Counted from the stretch's first letter, positions 32,118 to 40,448 are shown. The stretch: 64,000 nt of DNA from Streptomyces sp. V2I9 (GCF_030817475.1 NZ_JAUSZJ010000002.1:4106626-4170625), one strand, 5' to 3'. Made by a program: numbers and translations. Notes: generated by a model from the letters alone, not told the origin.

Positions 32118-32341
32118 TGTCGGCCGGTACCAAGGCGTCCGAGCTGCGCGAGCTGGGCGACGAGGAGCTCCTCAACAAGCTCCGCGAAGCCAAGGAAGAG
32201 CTGTTCAACCTCCGCTTCCAGGCGGCGACGGGCCAGCTCGAGAACCACGGCCGGCTCAAGTCCGTCCGTAAGGACATCGCCCGGATCTACACCCTGATGC
32301 GTGAGCGCGAGCTGGGCATCGAGACGGTGGAGAGCGCCTGA
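32117..32341 (+). CDS. rpmC: 50S ribosomal protein L29
   Basis: L29 sits at the tunnel exit beside L23. The 74-residue protein begins MSAGTKASELRELGDEELLN and has LREAKEELFNLRFQAATGQL then KDIARIYTLMRERE, the two-helix L29 fold. ATG 32117 overlaps the rplP stop; a GTG three bases earlier is an alternative start. Its stop overlaps the rpsQ start by one base. Confidence 0.97.
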   Translation: MSAGTKASELRELGDEELLNKLREAKEELFNLRFQAATGQLENHGRLKSVRKDIARIYTLMRERELGIETVESA

Positions 32342-32625
32342 TGAGCGAGAAGACTGTGACTGAGACGAACACCGAGCGCGGTTTCCGCAAGACCCGTGAG
32401 GGTCTGGTCGTCAGCGACAAGATGGACAAGACCGTCGTCGTCGCTGTCGAGGACCGTGTGAAGCACGCCCTGTACGGCAAGGTCATCCGCCGTACGAACA
32501 AGCTCAAGGCCCACGACGAGCAGAACTCCGCCGGCGTCGGCGACCGCGTCCTCATCATGGAGACGCGTCCGCTGTCCGCCTCGAAGCGCTGGCGCATCGT
32601 CGAGATCCTCGAGAAGGCCAAGTAA
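32341..32625 (+). CDS. rpsQ: 30S ribosomal protein S17
   Basis: S17 is a primary 16S rRNA binder. The 94-residue protein has RKTREGLVVSDKMDKTVVVA, the RVKHALYGKVIRRTNKLKAH segment and VGDRVLIMETRPLSASKRWR. ATG overlaps the rpmC stop (TGATG). It is the last gene before two tandem hairpins that separate it from rplN. Confidence 0.97.
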   Translation: MSEKTVTETNTERGFRKTREGLVVSDKMDKTVVVAVEDRVKHALYGKVIRRTNKLKAHDEQNSAGVGDRVLIMETRPLSASKRWRIVEILEKAK

Positions 32626-32627
32626 TT

Positions 32628-32700
32628 CCTGAGGGGTTTCCCTCAGGTCAGTTCCGCCAGGCTCGGTGAGGGTGCTCCGTAAGTCACTTACGGAGCACCC
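32628..32700 (+). other. Two tandem hairpins between rpsQ and rplN
   Basis: Hairpin 1: CCTGAGGG (32628-32635), GTTT, CCCTCAGG (32640-32647). Hairpin 2: GGGTGCTCCGTAAGT (32670-32684), C, ACTTACGGAGCACCC (32686-32700), a perfect 15-bp stem with a one-base centre. Both lie at the junction of the S10 and spc gene groups. They may be a partial terminator or processing site. Confidence 0.8.
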
Positions 32701-32733
32701 CGCCGGGAACCGGCAGACGATCAGGAGATAGAC

Positions 32734-33102
32734 GTGATCCAGCAGGAGTCGCGACTGCGCGTCGCCGACAACACGGGTGCGAAGGAAATTCTCACCATTC
32801 GTGTTCTCGGTGGCTCGGGTCGCCGCTACGCGGGTATCGGTGACGTCATCGTCGCCACCGTCAAGGACGCGATCCCCGGTGGCAACGTGAAGAAGGGTGA
32901 CGTCGTCAAGGCCGTCATCGTTCGCACCGTCAAGGAGCGTCGTCGTCAGGATGGCTCGTACATCCGCTTCGACGAGAACGCCGCCGTCATTCTGAAGAAC
33001 GACGGCGACCCCCGCGGCACCCGCATCTTCGGCCCCGTGGGCCGGGAGCTGCGCGAGAAGAAGTTCATGAAGATCATCTCGCTCGCGCCGGAGGTGCTGT
33101 AA
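32734..33102 (+). CDS. rplN: 50S ribosomal protein L14
   Basis: L14 forms an intersubunit bridge with 16S helix 44. The 122-residue protein begins MIQQESRLRVADNTGAKEIL and has GDVIVATVKDAIPGGNVKKG plus RFDENAAVILKNDGDPRGTR, all canonical. The GTG start follows CAGGAG. First gene of the spc group, after the double hairpin, and 2 nt before rplX. Confidence 0.98.
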   Translation: MIQQESRLRVADNTGAKEILTIRVLGGSGRRYAGIGDVIVATVKDAIPGGNVKKGDVVKAVIVRTVKERRRQDGSYIRFDENAAVILKNDGDPRGTRIFGPVGRELREKKFMKIISLAPEVL

Positions 33103-33104
33103 GC

Positions 33105-33428
33105 ATGAAGATCAAGAAGGGCGACCTGGTCCAGGTCATCACCGGTAAGGACAAGGGCAAGCAGGGCAAGGTCATCGTGGCCTACCCCGCTCAGGACCGC
33201 GTCCTCGTCGAGGGTGTCAACCGGGTCAAGAAGCACACCAAGGCCGGTCAGACGGCTCGCGGTTCGCAGACGGGTGGCATTGTGACCACCGAGGCTCCGA
33301 TCCACGTCAGCAACGTTCAGCTGGTCGTGGAGAAGGACGGCAACAAGGTTGTCACCCGCGTCGGCTACCGCTTTGACGACGAGGGCAACAAGATCCGCGT
33401 TGCCAAGCGGACCGGTGAGGACATCTGA
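33105..33428 (+). CDS. rplX: 50S ribosomal protein L24
   Basis: L24 is an assembly initiator of the 50S subunit. The 107-residue protein has the KOW motif at its start (KIKKGDLVQVITGKDKGKQG) and EGVNRVKKHTKAGQTARGSQ further on, ending KIRVAKRTGEDI. Length fits the family. Its stop overlaps the rplE start by one base. Confidence 0.98.
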   Translation: MKIKKGDLVQVITGKDKGKQGKVIVAYPAQDRVLVEGVNRVKKHTKAGQTARGSQTGGIVTTEAPIHVSNVQLVVEKDGNKVVTRVGYRFDDEGNKIRVAKRTGEDI

Positions 33429-33985
33429 TGACTGCCACCACTGCGCCGCGTCTCAAGACGCGCTACCGCGAGGAAATCGCCGGCAAGCTGCGTGAGGAGT
33501 TCTCGTACGAGAACGTCATGCAGGTTCCCGGTCTGGTCAAGATCGTGGTCAACATGGGTGTGGGCGACGCCGCCCGCGACTCCAAGCTGATCGACGGGGC
33601 CGTCCGCGACCTCACCACGATCACCGGTCAGAAGCCGGCCATCACCAAGGCCCGCAAGTCCATCGCGCAGTTCAAGCTGCGCGAGGGCCAGCCGATCGGC
33701 TGCCACGTCACCCTCCGCGGTGACCGGATGTGGGAGTTCCTGGACCGTACGCTGTCGCTCGCGCTGCCGCGTATCCGTGACTTCCGTGGCCTGTCGCCGA
33801 AGCAGTTCGACGGCCGTGGCAACTACACCTTCGGTCTCACGGAGCAGGTCATGTTCCACGAGATCGACCAGGACAAGATCGACCGGGTCCGGGGCATGGA
33901 CATCACCGTGGTCACCACGGCGACCAACGACGACGAGGGTCGTGCCCTGCTTCGTCACCTCGGCTTCCCGTTCAAGGAGAACTGA
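33428..33985 (+). CDS. rplE: 50S ribosomal protein L5
   Basis: L5 binds 5S rRNA and P-site tRNA. The 185-residue protein has PGLVKIVVNMGVGDAARDSK, TGQKPAITKARKSIAQFKLR and RDFRGLSPKQFDGRGNYTFG, all L5 motifs. ATG overlaps rplX (TGATG). rpsZ follows after 2 nt. Confidence 0.98.
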   Translation: MTATTAPRLKTRYREEIAGKLREEFSYENVMQVPGLVKIVVNMGVGDAARDSKLIDGAVRDLTTITGQKPAITKARKSIAQFKLREGQPIGCHVTLRGDRMWEFLDRTLSLALPRIRDFRGLSPKQFDGRGNYTFGLTEQVMFHEIDQDKIDRVRGMDITVVTTATNDDEGRALLRHLGFPFKEN

Positions 33986-33987
33986 CC

Positions 33988-34173
33988 GTGGCGAAGAAGG
34001 CTCTGATCGCTAAGGCCGCCCGTAAGCCGAAGTTCGGCGTTCGCGGGTACACCCGCTGCCAGCGCTGCGGCCGGCCCCACTCCGTCTACCGCAAGTTCGG
34101 CCTGTGCCGCGTGTGCCTTCGTGAGATGGCTCACCGTGGCGAGCTGCCGGGCGTGACCAAGAGCTCCTGGTAA
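33988..34173 (+). CDS. rpsZ: 30S ribosomal protein S14, zinc-binding type Z
   Basis: S14 is a 30S head protein. The 61-residue form has the zinc ribbon CQRCGRPHSVYRKFGLCRVC (residues 24-43, two CxxC pairs), marking the zinc-containing type rather than the longer zinc-free paralogue that Streptomyces express elsewhere under zinc limitation (family knowledge). GTG start, 2 nt after rplE. A 224-nt gap follows before rpsH. Confidence 0.97.
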   Translation: MAKKALIAKAARKPKFGVRGYTRCQRCGRPHSVYRKFGLCRVCLREMAHRGELPGVTKSSW

Positions 34174-34397
34174 CTCTCCTTCGCCCCCTGGGCGTTGGAA
34201 GTTCCCGGAGACTCTCGGTAAGCATCTGGTCGGCAGGAGCCCCGCCTTTCATGCCGTAGGCTTGAAGGGTTGGGCGCCTGCCGCCCAAGACCGACTTACT
34301 ACGCCGTAGGTCCCCGCACCGCACCCGTCCCGCCAGTGAGTGGGGAGAGGGATGGCGCATACAGGAAACCCCGGCGAGAGAGGCCGAAGGCCAATTC
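34174..34397 (+). promoter_or_regulatory. Structured leader upstream of rpsH
   Basis: A 224-nt gap, unusual in this otherwise tight gene group, with no gene. CGGCAGG (34231-34237) can pair with CCTGCCG (34277-34283), and GCCGTAGG occurs twice (34253-34260 and 34303-34310). TAGGCT (34257-34262) could be a -10 box. It may carry an internal promoter or an S8-type regulatory site. Confidence 0.45.
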
Positions 34398-34796
34398 ATG
34401 ACCATGACTGATCCCATCGCAGACATGCTCACGCGTCTGCGTAACGCGAACTCGGCGTACCACGACTCCGTCGTGATGCCGCACAGCAAGATCAAGTCGC
34501 ACATCGCGGAGATCCTCCAGCAGGAGGGCTTCATCACCGGCTGGAAGGTCGAGGACGCCGAGGTCGGCAAGAACCTCGTCCTCGAGCTGAAGTTCGGCCC
34601 GAACCGCGAGCGCTCGATCGCCGGCATCAAGCGGATCTCGAAGCCGGGTCTGCGTGTATACGCAAAGTCCACCAACCTGCCGAAGGTCCTCGGCGGCCTG
34701 GGCGTGGCGATCATCTCCACGTCCCACGGTCTCCTGACCGGCCAGCAGGCAGGCAAGAAGGGCGTAGGTGGGGAAGTCCTCGCCTACGTCTGGTAG
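34398..34796 (+). CDS. rpsH: 30S ribosomal protein S8
   Basis: S8 is a primary 16S rRNA binder; in E. coli it represses the spc operon. The 132-residue protein begins MTMTDPIADMLTRLRNANSA and ends GLLTGQQAGKKGVGGEVLAYVW, with the STSHGL rRNA-binding motif. ATG 34404 is an alternative start two codons in. rplF follows after 21 nt. Confidence 0.98.
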   Translation: MTMTDPIADMLTRLRNANSAYHDSVVMPHSKIKSHIAEILQQEGFITGWKVEDAEVGKNLVLELKFGPNRERSIAGIKRISKPGLRVYAKSTNLPKVLGGLGVAIISTSHGLLTGQQAGKKGVGGEVLAYVW

Positions 34797-34817
34797 TCGG
34801 GAAAGGAAGGAAAGCTC

Positions 34818-35357
34818 ATGTCGCGAATCGGCAAGCTCCCCATCCAGGTTCCCGCCGGTGTGGACGTCACCATCGATGGCCGTACGGTCGCGGTGAAGGG
34901 CCCCAAGGGTTCCCTCACGCACACCGTCGCCGCGCCGATCGAGGTCTCCAAGGGTGAGGACGGCGTTCTCAACGTCACCCGCCCGAACGACGAGCGTCAG
35001 AACAAGGCCCTCCACGGCCTGTCCCGCACGCTGGTGGCGAACATGATCACCGGCGTGACCGCGGGTTACTCCAAGGCGCTCGAGATCAGCGGTGTCGGTT
35101 ACCGCGTCCAGGCAAAGGGCTCCAACCTGGAGTTCGCCCTGGGCTACAGCCACCCGGTCCTCATCGAGGCGCCGGAGGGCATCACCTTCAAGGTCGAGTC
35201 GCCCACGAAGCTCAGCGTCGAGGGCATCGACAAGCAGAAGGTCGGCGAGGTAGCCGCCAACATCCGCAAGCTGCGGAAGCCCGACCCGTACAAGGCCAAG
35301 GGCGTCAAGTACGCGGGCGAGGTCATCCGCCGCAAGGTCGGAAAGGCTGGTAAGTAG
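34818..35357 (+). CDS. rplF: 50S ribosomal protein L6
   Basis: L6 lies near the factor-binding site. The 179-residue protein begins MSRIGKLPIQVPAGVDVTID, contains the duplicated alpha/beta domain, and ends with KLRKPDPYKAKGVKYAGEVI, the L6 signature. ATG follows GGAAAGGAAGG. It is 2 nt upstream of rplR. Confidence 0.98.
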   Translation: MSRIGKLPIQVPAGVDVTIDGRTVAVKGPKGSLTHTVAAPIEVSKGEDGVLNVTRPNDERQNKALHGLSRTLVANMITGVTAGYSKALEISGVGYRVQAKGSNLEFALGYSHPVLIEAPEGITFKVESPTKLSVEGIDKQKVGEVAANIRKLRKPDPYKAKGVKYAGEVIRRKVGKAGK

Positions 35358-35359
35358 CC

Positions 35360-35743
35360 ATGGCATACGGTGTGAAGATCGCCAAGGGCGACGCGTACAA
35401 GCGCGCTGCTCGCAAGCGGCGCCACATCCGCGTCCGCAAGCACCTGTCGGGTTCGCCGGAGCGTCCCCGTCTGGTCGTGACGCGTTCCAACCGCCACATC
35501 GTGGCCCAGGTCATCGACGACATCGCGGGCCACACGCTCGCGTCGGCGTCGACCCTGGACACCTCGATCCGTGGTGGCGAGGGTGACAAGAGCGCCCAGG
35601 CCAAGCAGGTCGGCGCCCTGGTCGCCGAGCGTGCCAAGGCCGCAGGCGTCGAGACCGTCGTGTTTGACCGCGGTGGTAACCAGTACGCCGGGCGGATTGC
35701 CGCTCTGGCTGACGCCGCCCGTGAAGCCGGGCTGAAGTTCTAA
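35360..35743 (+). CDS. rplR: 50S ribosomal protein L18
   Basis: L18 binds 5S rRNA with L5. The 127-residue protein has RKRRHIRVRKHLSGSPERPR near its N-terminus, SNRHIVAQVIDD, and the C-terminal FDRGGNQYAGRIAALADAAR. The ATG is 2 nt after rplF. rpsE follows after 47 nt. Confidence 0.98.
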   Translation: MAYGVKIAKGDAYKRAARKRRHIRVRKHLSGSPERPRLVVTRSNRHIVAQVIDDIAGHTLASASTLDTSIRGGEGDKSAQAKQVGALVAERAKAAGVETVVFDRGGNQYAGRIAALADAAREAGLKF

Positions 35744-35790
35744 GCCCCGGTTCCTACGCACAGCGGACGTAACAGAGAGAGGTAATTCCC

Positions 35791-36393
35791 ATGGCTGGAC
35801 CCCAGCGCCGCGGAAGCGGTGCCGGTGGCGGCGAGCGGCGGGACCGGAAGGGCCGCGACGGTGGCGCAGCCGCCGAGAAGACCGCGTACGTCGAGCGCGT
35901 CGTCGCGATCAACCGCGTCGCCAAGGTTGTGAAGGGTGGTCGTCGCTTCAGCTTCACCGCGCTTGTCGTGGTGGGCGATGGTGACGGCACCGTCGGTGTC
36001 GGATACGGCAAGGCCAAGGAAGTTCCCGCGGCCATCGCCAAGGGTGTCGAAGAGGCCAAGAAGAACTTCTTCAAGGTCCCGCGCATCCAGGGCACCATCC
36101 CTCACCCGATCACGGGCGAGAAGGCTGCGGGCGTCGTCCTGCTCAAGCCGGCTTCCCCCGGTACCGGTGTCATCGCCGGTGGTCCGGTGCGCGCCGTGCT
36201 CGAGTGCGCCGGCGTTCACGACATCCTGTCGAAGTCGCTTGGCTCGTCCAACGCGATCAACATCGTTCACGCGACCGTGGAGGCCCTGAAGGGCCTGCAG
36301 CGTCCCGAGGAGATCGCGGCCCGCCGCGGTCTGCCCCTCGAGGACGTCGCCCCCGCGGCTCTGCTGCGTGCACGTGCGGGAGCGGGTGCGTAA
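35791..36393 (+). CDS. rpsE: 30S ribosomal protein S5
   Basis: S5 contributes to fidelity and the mRNA entry site. The 200-residue protein has a Gly/Arg-rich N-terminal extension (MAGPQRRGSGAGGGERRDRK), then YVERVVAINRVAKVVKGGRR, GYGKAKEVPAAIAKG and HDILSKSLGSSNAINIVHAT. Its stop overlaps the rpmD start by one base. Confidence 0.98.
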   Translation: MAGPQRRGSGAGGGERRDRKGRDGGAAAEKTAYVERVVAINRVAKVVKGGRRFSFTALVVVGDGDGTVGVGYGKAKEVPAAIAKGVEEAKKNFFKVPRIQGTIPHPITGEKAAGVVLLKPASPGTGVIAGGPVRAVLECAGVHDILSKSLGSSNAINIVHATVEALKGLQRPEEIAARRGLPLEDVAPAALLRARAGAGA

Positions 36394-36575
36394 TGGCTCG
36401 CCTCAAGATCACTCAGACCAAGTCGTACATCGGCAGCAAGCAGAACCACCGCGACACCCTGCGTTCGCTCGGGCTCAAGCGCCTGAACGACTCGGTTGTC
36501 AAGGAGGACCGCCCCGAGTTCCGCGGAATGGTGCACACCGTCCGCCACCTCGTGACGGTTGAGGAGGTTGACTGA
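36393..36575 (+). CDS. rpmD: 50S ribosomal protein L30
   Basis: The 60-residue protein begins MARLKITQTKSYIGSKQNHR and has RSLGLKRLNDSVVKEDRPEF then HLVTVEEVD, the compact L30 fold. ATG 36393 overlaps the rpsE stop (TAATG). rplO starts after one intervening base. Confidence 0.97.
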   Translation: MARLKITQTKSYIGSKQNHRDTLRSLGLKRLNDSVVKEDRPEFRGMVHTVRHLVTVEEVD

Positions 36576-36576
36576 C

Positions 36577-37032
36577 ATGGCGGAGAACAGCCCGCTGAAG
36601 GCCCACAACCTCCGGCCTGCCCCGGGCGCCAAGACCGCCAAGACCCGTGTGGGTCGTGGTGAGGCGTCCAAGGGTAAGACCGCAGGCCGTGGTACCAAGG
36701 GTACGAAGGCCCGTTACCAGGTTCCGGAGCGCTTCGAGGGTGGCCAGATGCCCCTCCACATGCGTCTCCCGAAGCTCAAGGGCTTCAAGAACCCGTTCCG
36801 CACGGAGTACCAGGTCGTGAACCTGGACAAGCTCGCGACGCTCTACCCCGAGGGTGGAGAGGTCACGGTGGCCGACCTGGTCGCCAAGGGCGCTGTGCGC
36901 AACAACCACCTCGTCAAGGTCCTCGGACAGGGCGAGATCTCCGTGGCACTGCAGGTTTCGGTTGACGCCGTCTCCGGCTCCGCCAAGGAGAAGATCACCG
37001 CCGCCGGCGGTACGGTCACCGAGCTCGTCTGA
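36577..37032 (+). CDS. rplO: 50S ribosomal protein L15
   Basis: L15 is a late assembly protein near the exit tunnel. The 151-residue protein begins MAENSPLKAHNLRPAPGAKT, has RVGRGEASKGKTAGRGTKGT and the C-terminal VAKGAVRNNHLVKVLGQGEI. ATG 36577 follows GAGGAGG; the upstream in-frame ATG at 36559 lies inside rpmD. A classical terminator follows, separating it from secY. Confidence 0.97.
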   Translation: MAENSPLKAHNLRPAPGAKTAKTRVGRGEASKGKTAGRGTKGTKARYQVPERFEGGQMPLHMRLPKLKGFKNPFRTEYQVVNLDKLATLYPEGGEVTVADLVAKGAVRNNHLVKVLGQGEISVALQVSVDAVSGSAKEKITAAGGTVTELV

Positions 37033-37049
37033 GCCACGGGACAGAACTG

Positions 37050-37093
37050 AGCCCGGTCGGCCGCCTCCTCGGAGGTGGCCGGCCGGGTTTTTT
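37050..37093 (+). terminator. Rho-independent terminator after rplO
   Basis: AGCCCGGTCGGCCGCCTCC (37050-37068) and GGAGGTGGCCGGCCGGGT (37071-37088) form a long stem, followed by a T-run to 37093. It closes the S10/spc transcript. Confidence 0.92.
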
Positions 37094-37413
37094 CGTGTTC
37101 GGGGCGCTGTACGGGAACCGTAAAGGCTCGGGAAAGGTTGAAGAGGTGTCCACCGCGACGGCGGTGGGGGAGCGGAGGGGACGTACCCGTCCCAAATCGT
37201 GCGGCTTGACCGGTCTTTCACGGCGTGATCGGGCGGGCGGGCGGTGCACCGGCGTGCGGTGCGTGTTTCCTGCCCAGTCCCGCGCCGGGTAGGGTAGCGC
37301 CGTTCATCTTTTGTGGCCTCCTTACGATGTAGGGCTGCCTTGTATCCGAACCCATCCAGACCCATCCAGACCCGTCGCCTCTGACGCATAGCGCGGGGGT
37401 CGCAGGAGGCACC
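37094..37413 (+). promoter_or_regulatory. secY upstream region
   Basis: A 320-nt gene-free stretch. TTGACC (37206-37211) and TAGGGT (37290-37295) are promoter-like hexamers but do not pair at normal spacing. ACCCATCCAG occurs as a direct repeat (37350-37359 and 37360-37369) shortly before the secY ribosome binding site CAGGAGG. Confidence 0.4.
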
Positions 37414-38727
37414 GTGTTCACCGCGTTCGCCCGAGCGTTCAAGACGCCCGACCTGCGCAAGAAGCTGCTCTTCACGCTCGGCATCATCGTGCTGTACCGG
37501 CTCGGGGCGCACGTCCCGGCCCCGGGTGTGGACTACTCGAAGGTGCAGCAGTGCATCGACCAGGCCGACTCGGGTGGTCTCCTCGGTCTGATGCAGATGT
37601 TCAGCGGTGGCGCTCTGCTGCAGATCACCATCTTCGCGCTCGGCATCATGCCGTACATCACGGCCAGCATCATTCTCCAGCTGCTGACCGTCGTGATCCC
37701 GCGCCTGGAAGCCCTGAAGAAGGAGGGGCAGTCCGGCACGGCGAAGATCACGCAGTACACGCGTTATCTGACGGTCGCGCTGGCCATCCTCCAGGGCACC
37801 GGCCTCGTCGCCACCGCGCGCAGCGGCGCGCTCTTCCAGAACTGCTCCGTGGGCAGCCAGATCGTCCCGGACAAGTCGATCTTCACCACGGTCATCATGG
37901 TCATCACGATGACCGCCGGTACGGCCGCCGTCATGTGGCTCGGTGAGCTGATCACCGACCGCGGCATCGGCAACGGCATGTCGATCCTCATGTTCATCTC
38001 GATCGCCGCCACGTTCCCGGGCGCCCTGTGGGCGATCAAGGAGAGCGGCAAGCTGGCCGACGGCTGGATCGAGTTCGGCACGGTCATCCTGATCGGCTTC
38101 GTGATGGTCGGCCTCGTCGTCTTCGTCGAGCAGGCCCAGCGCCGCATCCCGGTGCAGTACGCGAAGCGCATGATCGGGCGCCGTTCCTACGGCGGTACGT
38201 CCACGTACATCCCGCTCAAGGTGAACCAGGCGGGTGTGATTCCCGTCATCTTCGCTTCGTCGCTGCTCTACATTCCGGCGCTGATCGTGCAGTTCTCCGG
38301 CTCCACCGCGGGCTGGGCGACCTGGATCACGGACAACTTCGTGACCGGCACGCATCCGTACTACATCGCGACGTACTTCGTCCTCATCGTGTTCTTCGCC
38401 TTCTTCTACGTCGCCATTTCGTTCAACCCCGACGAAGTCGCCGACAACATGAAGAAGTATGGTGGCTTCATCCCGGGTATCCGGGCAGGCCGACCTACTG
38501 CCGAGTATCTGAGCTACGTGCTCAACAGGATCACTTGGCCGGGCTCGCTGTATCTGGGCCTGATCGCTCTGGTGCCGACGATGGCGTTGGCAGGCTTCGG
38601 CGGAGCTAACCAGAACTTCCCGTTCGGCGGGACGAGCATCCTCATCATCGTGGGTGTGGGTCTGGAAACCGTGAAGCAGATCGAGAGTCAGCTCCAGCAG
38701 CGCAATTACGAAGGGTTCCTCCGCTGA
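37414..38727 (+). CDS. secY: Preprotein translocase subunit SecY
   Basis: Channel-forming subunit of SecYEG. The 437-residue protein has ten predicted membrane helices, beginning KKLLFTLGIIVLYRLGAHVP; FALGIMPYITASIILQLLTV is in TM2, and the large cytoplasmic loop carries RRIPVQYAKRMIGRRSYGGT. The C-terminal tail ends KQIESQLQQRNYEGFLR. GTG follows CGCAGGAGG. Its stop overlaps the adk start by one base. Confidence 0.97.
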   Translation: MFTAFARAFKTPDLRKKLLFTLGIIVLYRLGAHVPAPGVDYSKVQQCIDQADSGGLLGLMQMFSGGALLQITIFALGIMPYITASIILQLLTVVIPRLEALKKEGQSGTAKITQYTRYLTVALAILQGTGLVATARSGALFQNCSVGSQIVPDKSIFTTVIMVITMTAGTAAVMWLGELITDRGIGNGMSILMFISIAATFPGALWAIKESGKLADGWIEFGTVILIGFVMVGLVVFVEQAQRRIPVQYAKRMIGRRSYGGTSTYIPLKVNQAGVIPVIFASSLLYIPALIVQFSGSTAGWATWITDNFVTGTHPYYIATYFVLIVFFAFFYVAISFNPDEVADNMKKYGGFIPGIRAGRPTAEYLSYVLNRITWPGSLYLGLIALVPTMALAGFGGANQNFPFGGTSILIIVGVGLETVKQIESQLQQRNYEGFLR

Positions 38728-39386
38728 TGCGAATCGTCCTCGTCGGGCCTCCGGGTGCCGGCAAGGGAACGCAGGCTGCGTACCTTGCCAAGAACCTGTC
38801 GATTCCGCACATCTCCACGGGCGACCTGTTCCGCGCCAACATGAGCCAGGGCACCGACCTTGGCGTGCAGGCCCGCGCCTACATCGACGCGGGGCAGCTG
38901 GTGCCGGACGAGGTCACCATCGGGATGGCCAAGGACCGCATGTCCCAGGCGGACGCCGTGAACGGCTTCCTGCTGGACGGCTTCCCGCGGAACGTGGGCC
39001 AGGCCGAAGCCCTTGACGTGATGCTCAAGGACGAGGGCGTGAAGCTGGACGCGGTCCTCGATCTGGAGGTCCCCGAGGAAGAGGTCGTGAAGCGGATCGC
39101 GGGTCGCCGCGTCTGCCGCAAGGACAGCTCGCACGTCTTCCACCTGTCGTACAGCCCGCCGAAGACCGAGGGCGTCTGCGACACCTGCGGCGGCGAGCTG
39201 TACCAGCGTCACGACGACAGCGAGGAGACGGTCCGTACGCGGCTGGAGGTCTACCACACGCAGACCGAGCCGATCATCGACTACTACCGGGCCCAGGGCC
39301 TGGTGGTGACCATCTCCGCGCTGGGCGAGGTCGCCGACGTGACCTCCCGCGCCATGGAGGCGCTGAAGTCCTCGACCGAGGGCTGA
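38727..39386 (+). CDS. adk: Adenylate kinase
   Basis: Interconverts AMP, ADP and ATP. The 219-residue protein begins MRIVLVGPPGAGKGTQAAYL (P-loop at residues 7-15), has DGFPRNVGQAEALD (NMP-binding) and the long-type LID region with GRRVCRKDSSHVFHLSYSPP then VCDTCGGELYQR. The LID keeps a CxxC pair plus one Cys and a His, so zinc binding is possible but not certain. Start overlaps secY (TGATG). The secY-adk-map order is conserved. Confidence 0.97.
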   Translation: MRIVLVGPPGAGKGTQAAYLAKNLSIPHISTGDLFRANMSQGTDLGVQARAYIDAGQLVPDEVTIGMAKDRMSQADAVNGFLLDGFPRNVGQAEALDVMLKDEGVKLDAVLDLEVPEEEVVKRIAGRRVCRKDSSHVFHLSYSPPKTEGVCDTCGGELYQRHDDSEETVRTRLEVYHTQTEPIIDYYRAQGLVVTISALGEVADVTSRAMEALKSSTEG

Positions 39387-39416
39387 GCCTCACCCGCACC
39401 ACCCGCTGTGCAAGCC

Positions 39417-39444
39417 GGCCGCGGCGCCTCTGGGCGCCGCGGCC
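39417..39444 (+). terminator. Hairpin between adk and map
   Basis: GGCCGCGGCGCC (39417-39428), TCTG, GGCGCCGCGGCC (39433-39444): a perfect 12-bp stem. No T-run. It may reduce read-through, with TATCGT at 39459-39464 a possible -10 box for map. Confidence 0.65.
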
Positions 39445-39516
39445 GACTGCTTGCGCCCGTATCGTTGAACACGCCGAGCCGTACCCGTCACCGTCGATGC
39501 AGAGAGGCGCCGAGCA

Positions 39517-40353
39517 ATGGTGCAGATCAAGACCCCCGAGCAGATCGCGAAGATGCGCGAGGCGGGGCTGGTGGTCGCCGCCATTCACGCCGCCACCCGT
39601 GAGGCGGCCGTGCCGGGGGCCACCACGCACGACCTGGACCAGGTCGCCCGCAAGGTGATCGCGGACCACGGCGCGAAGTCGAACTTCCTCGGGTACGGCG
39701 GGTTCCCCGCGACCATCTGCACCTCGGTCAACGAGGTGGTCGTCCACGGCATCCCGGACGAGAAGACGGTCCTCAAGGACGGCGACATCATCTCCATCGA
39801 CGCCGGCGCGATCGTCGACGGCTGGCACGGCGACGCCGCGTACACGGCCTTCGTGGGCACCGGTCACGCGCCGGAGCTGATCGAGCTCTCCCGCGTCACC
39901 GAGGAGTCGATGTGGGCCGGGATCGCCGCGATGAAGGTGAACAACCGCCTCGTGGACATCTCCCGTGCGATCGAGACCTACATCCGGCGCCAGCCCCGCC
40001 CGGCGACCGGCAAGTACGGGATCATCGAGGACTTCGGCGGCCACGGCATCGGCACCGAGATGCACATGGACCCGCACCTGCTGAACTACGTCTCCCGCAA
40101 GCGCGGCAAGGGCATCAAGCTGGTTCCGGGCGTCTGCCTGGCGATCGAGCCGATGGTCTCGCTCGGGACGGCCCGCACGGAGACGCTGGCCGACGACTGG
40201 ACGGTCATCACGACGGACGGCACCTGGTCCTCGCACTGGGAGCACTCCATCGCGCTGACCGAGCAGGGCCCGCTGGTCCTGACCGCCCCGGACTGCGGGA
40301 AGGCGAAGCTCGCGGAGTACGGGATCGAGGCGGCGCCGGACCCGCTCGGCTGA
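39517..40353 (+). CDS. map: Methionine aminopeptidase, type I
   Basis: Removes initiator methionine from new proteins; dinuclear metal enzyme. The 278-residue protein has ICTSVNEVVVHGIPDE, the metal-binding aspartates in SIDAGAIVDGWHGDAAYTAF, His in FGGHGIGTEMH, Glu in CLAIEPMVSLG and Glu in WEHSIALTEQGP. ATG follows AGAGAGGCG. It follows secY-adk and precedes infA; another map paralogue often exists elsewhere in Streptomyces. Confidence 0.96.
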   Translation: MVQIKTPEQIAKMREAGLVVAAIHAATREAAVPGATTHDLDQVARKVIADHGAKSNFLGYGGFPATICTSVNEVVVHGIPDEKTVLKDGDIISIDAGAIVDGWHGDAAYTAFVGTGHAPELIELSRVTEESMWAGIAAMKVNNRLVDISRAIETYIRRQPRPATGKYGIIEDFGGHGIGTEMHMDPHLLNYVSRKRGKGIKLVPGVCLAIEPMVSLGTARTETLADDWTVITTDGTWSSHWEHSIALTEQGPLVLTAPDCGKAKLAEYGIEAAPDPLG

Positions 40354-40410
40354 CCGCCGGGCCGATACAACCCTTCCGGCAGGTCTAAGGATCACCGGTG
40401 GTGGGCAAAC

Positions 40411-40448
40411 TTGACGGATTCGTCTTTTGGAGTCCGCTGACGTAGACT
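40411..40448 (+). promoter_or_regulatory. Candidate infA promoter region
   Basis: TTGACG (40411-40416) and TAGACT (40443-40448) occur upstream of infA, but their 26-nt separation is too long for one promoter. TAGACT with a poorer -35 around 40419-40424 (TTCGTC, 18-nt spacer) is more likely. Region 40354-40538 holds no gene. Confidence 0.45.

Noticed and set aside
40411..40448. Single TTGACG-TAGACT promoter for infA
   Set aside because: The 26-nt spacing is far from 16-19, so the two hexamers are unlikely to form one promoter.
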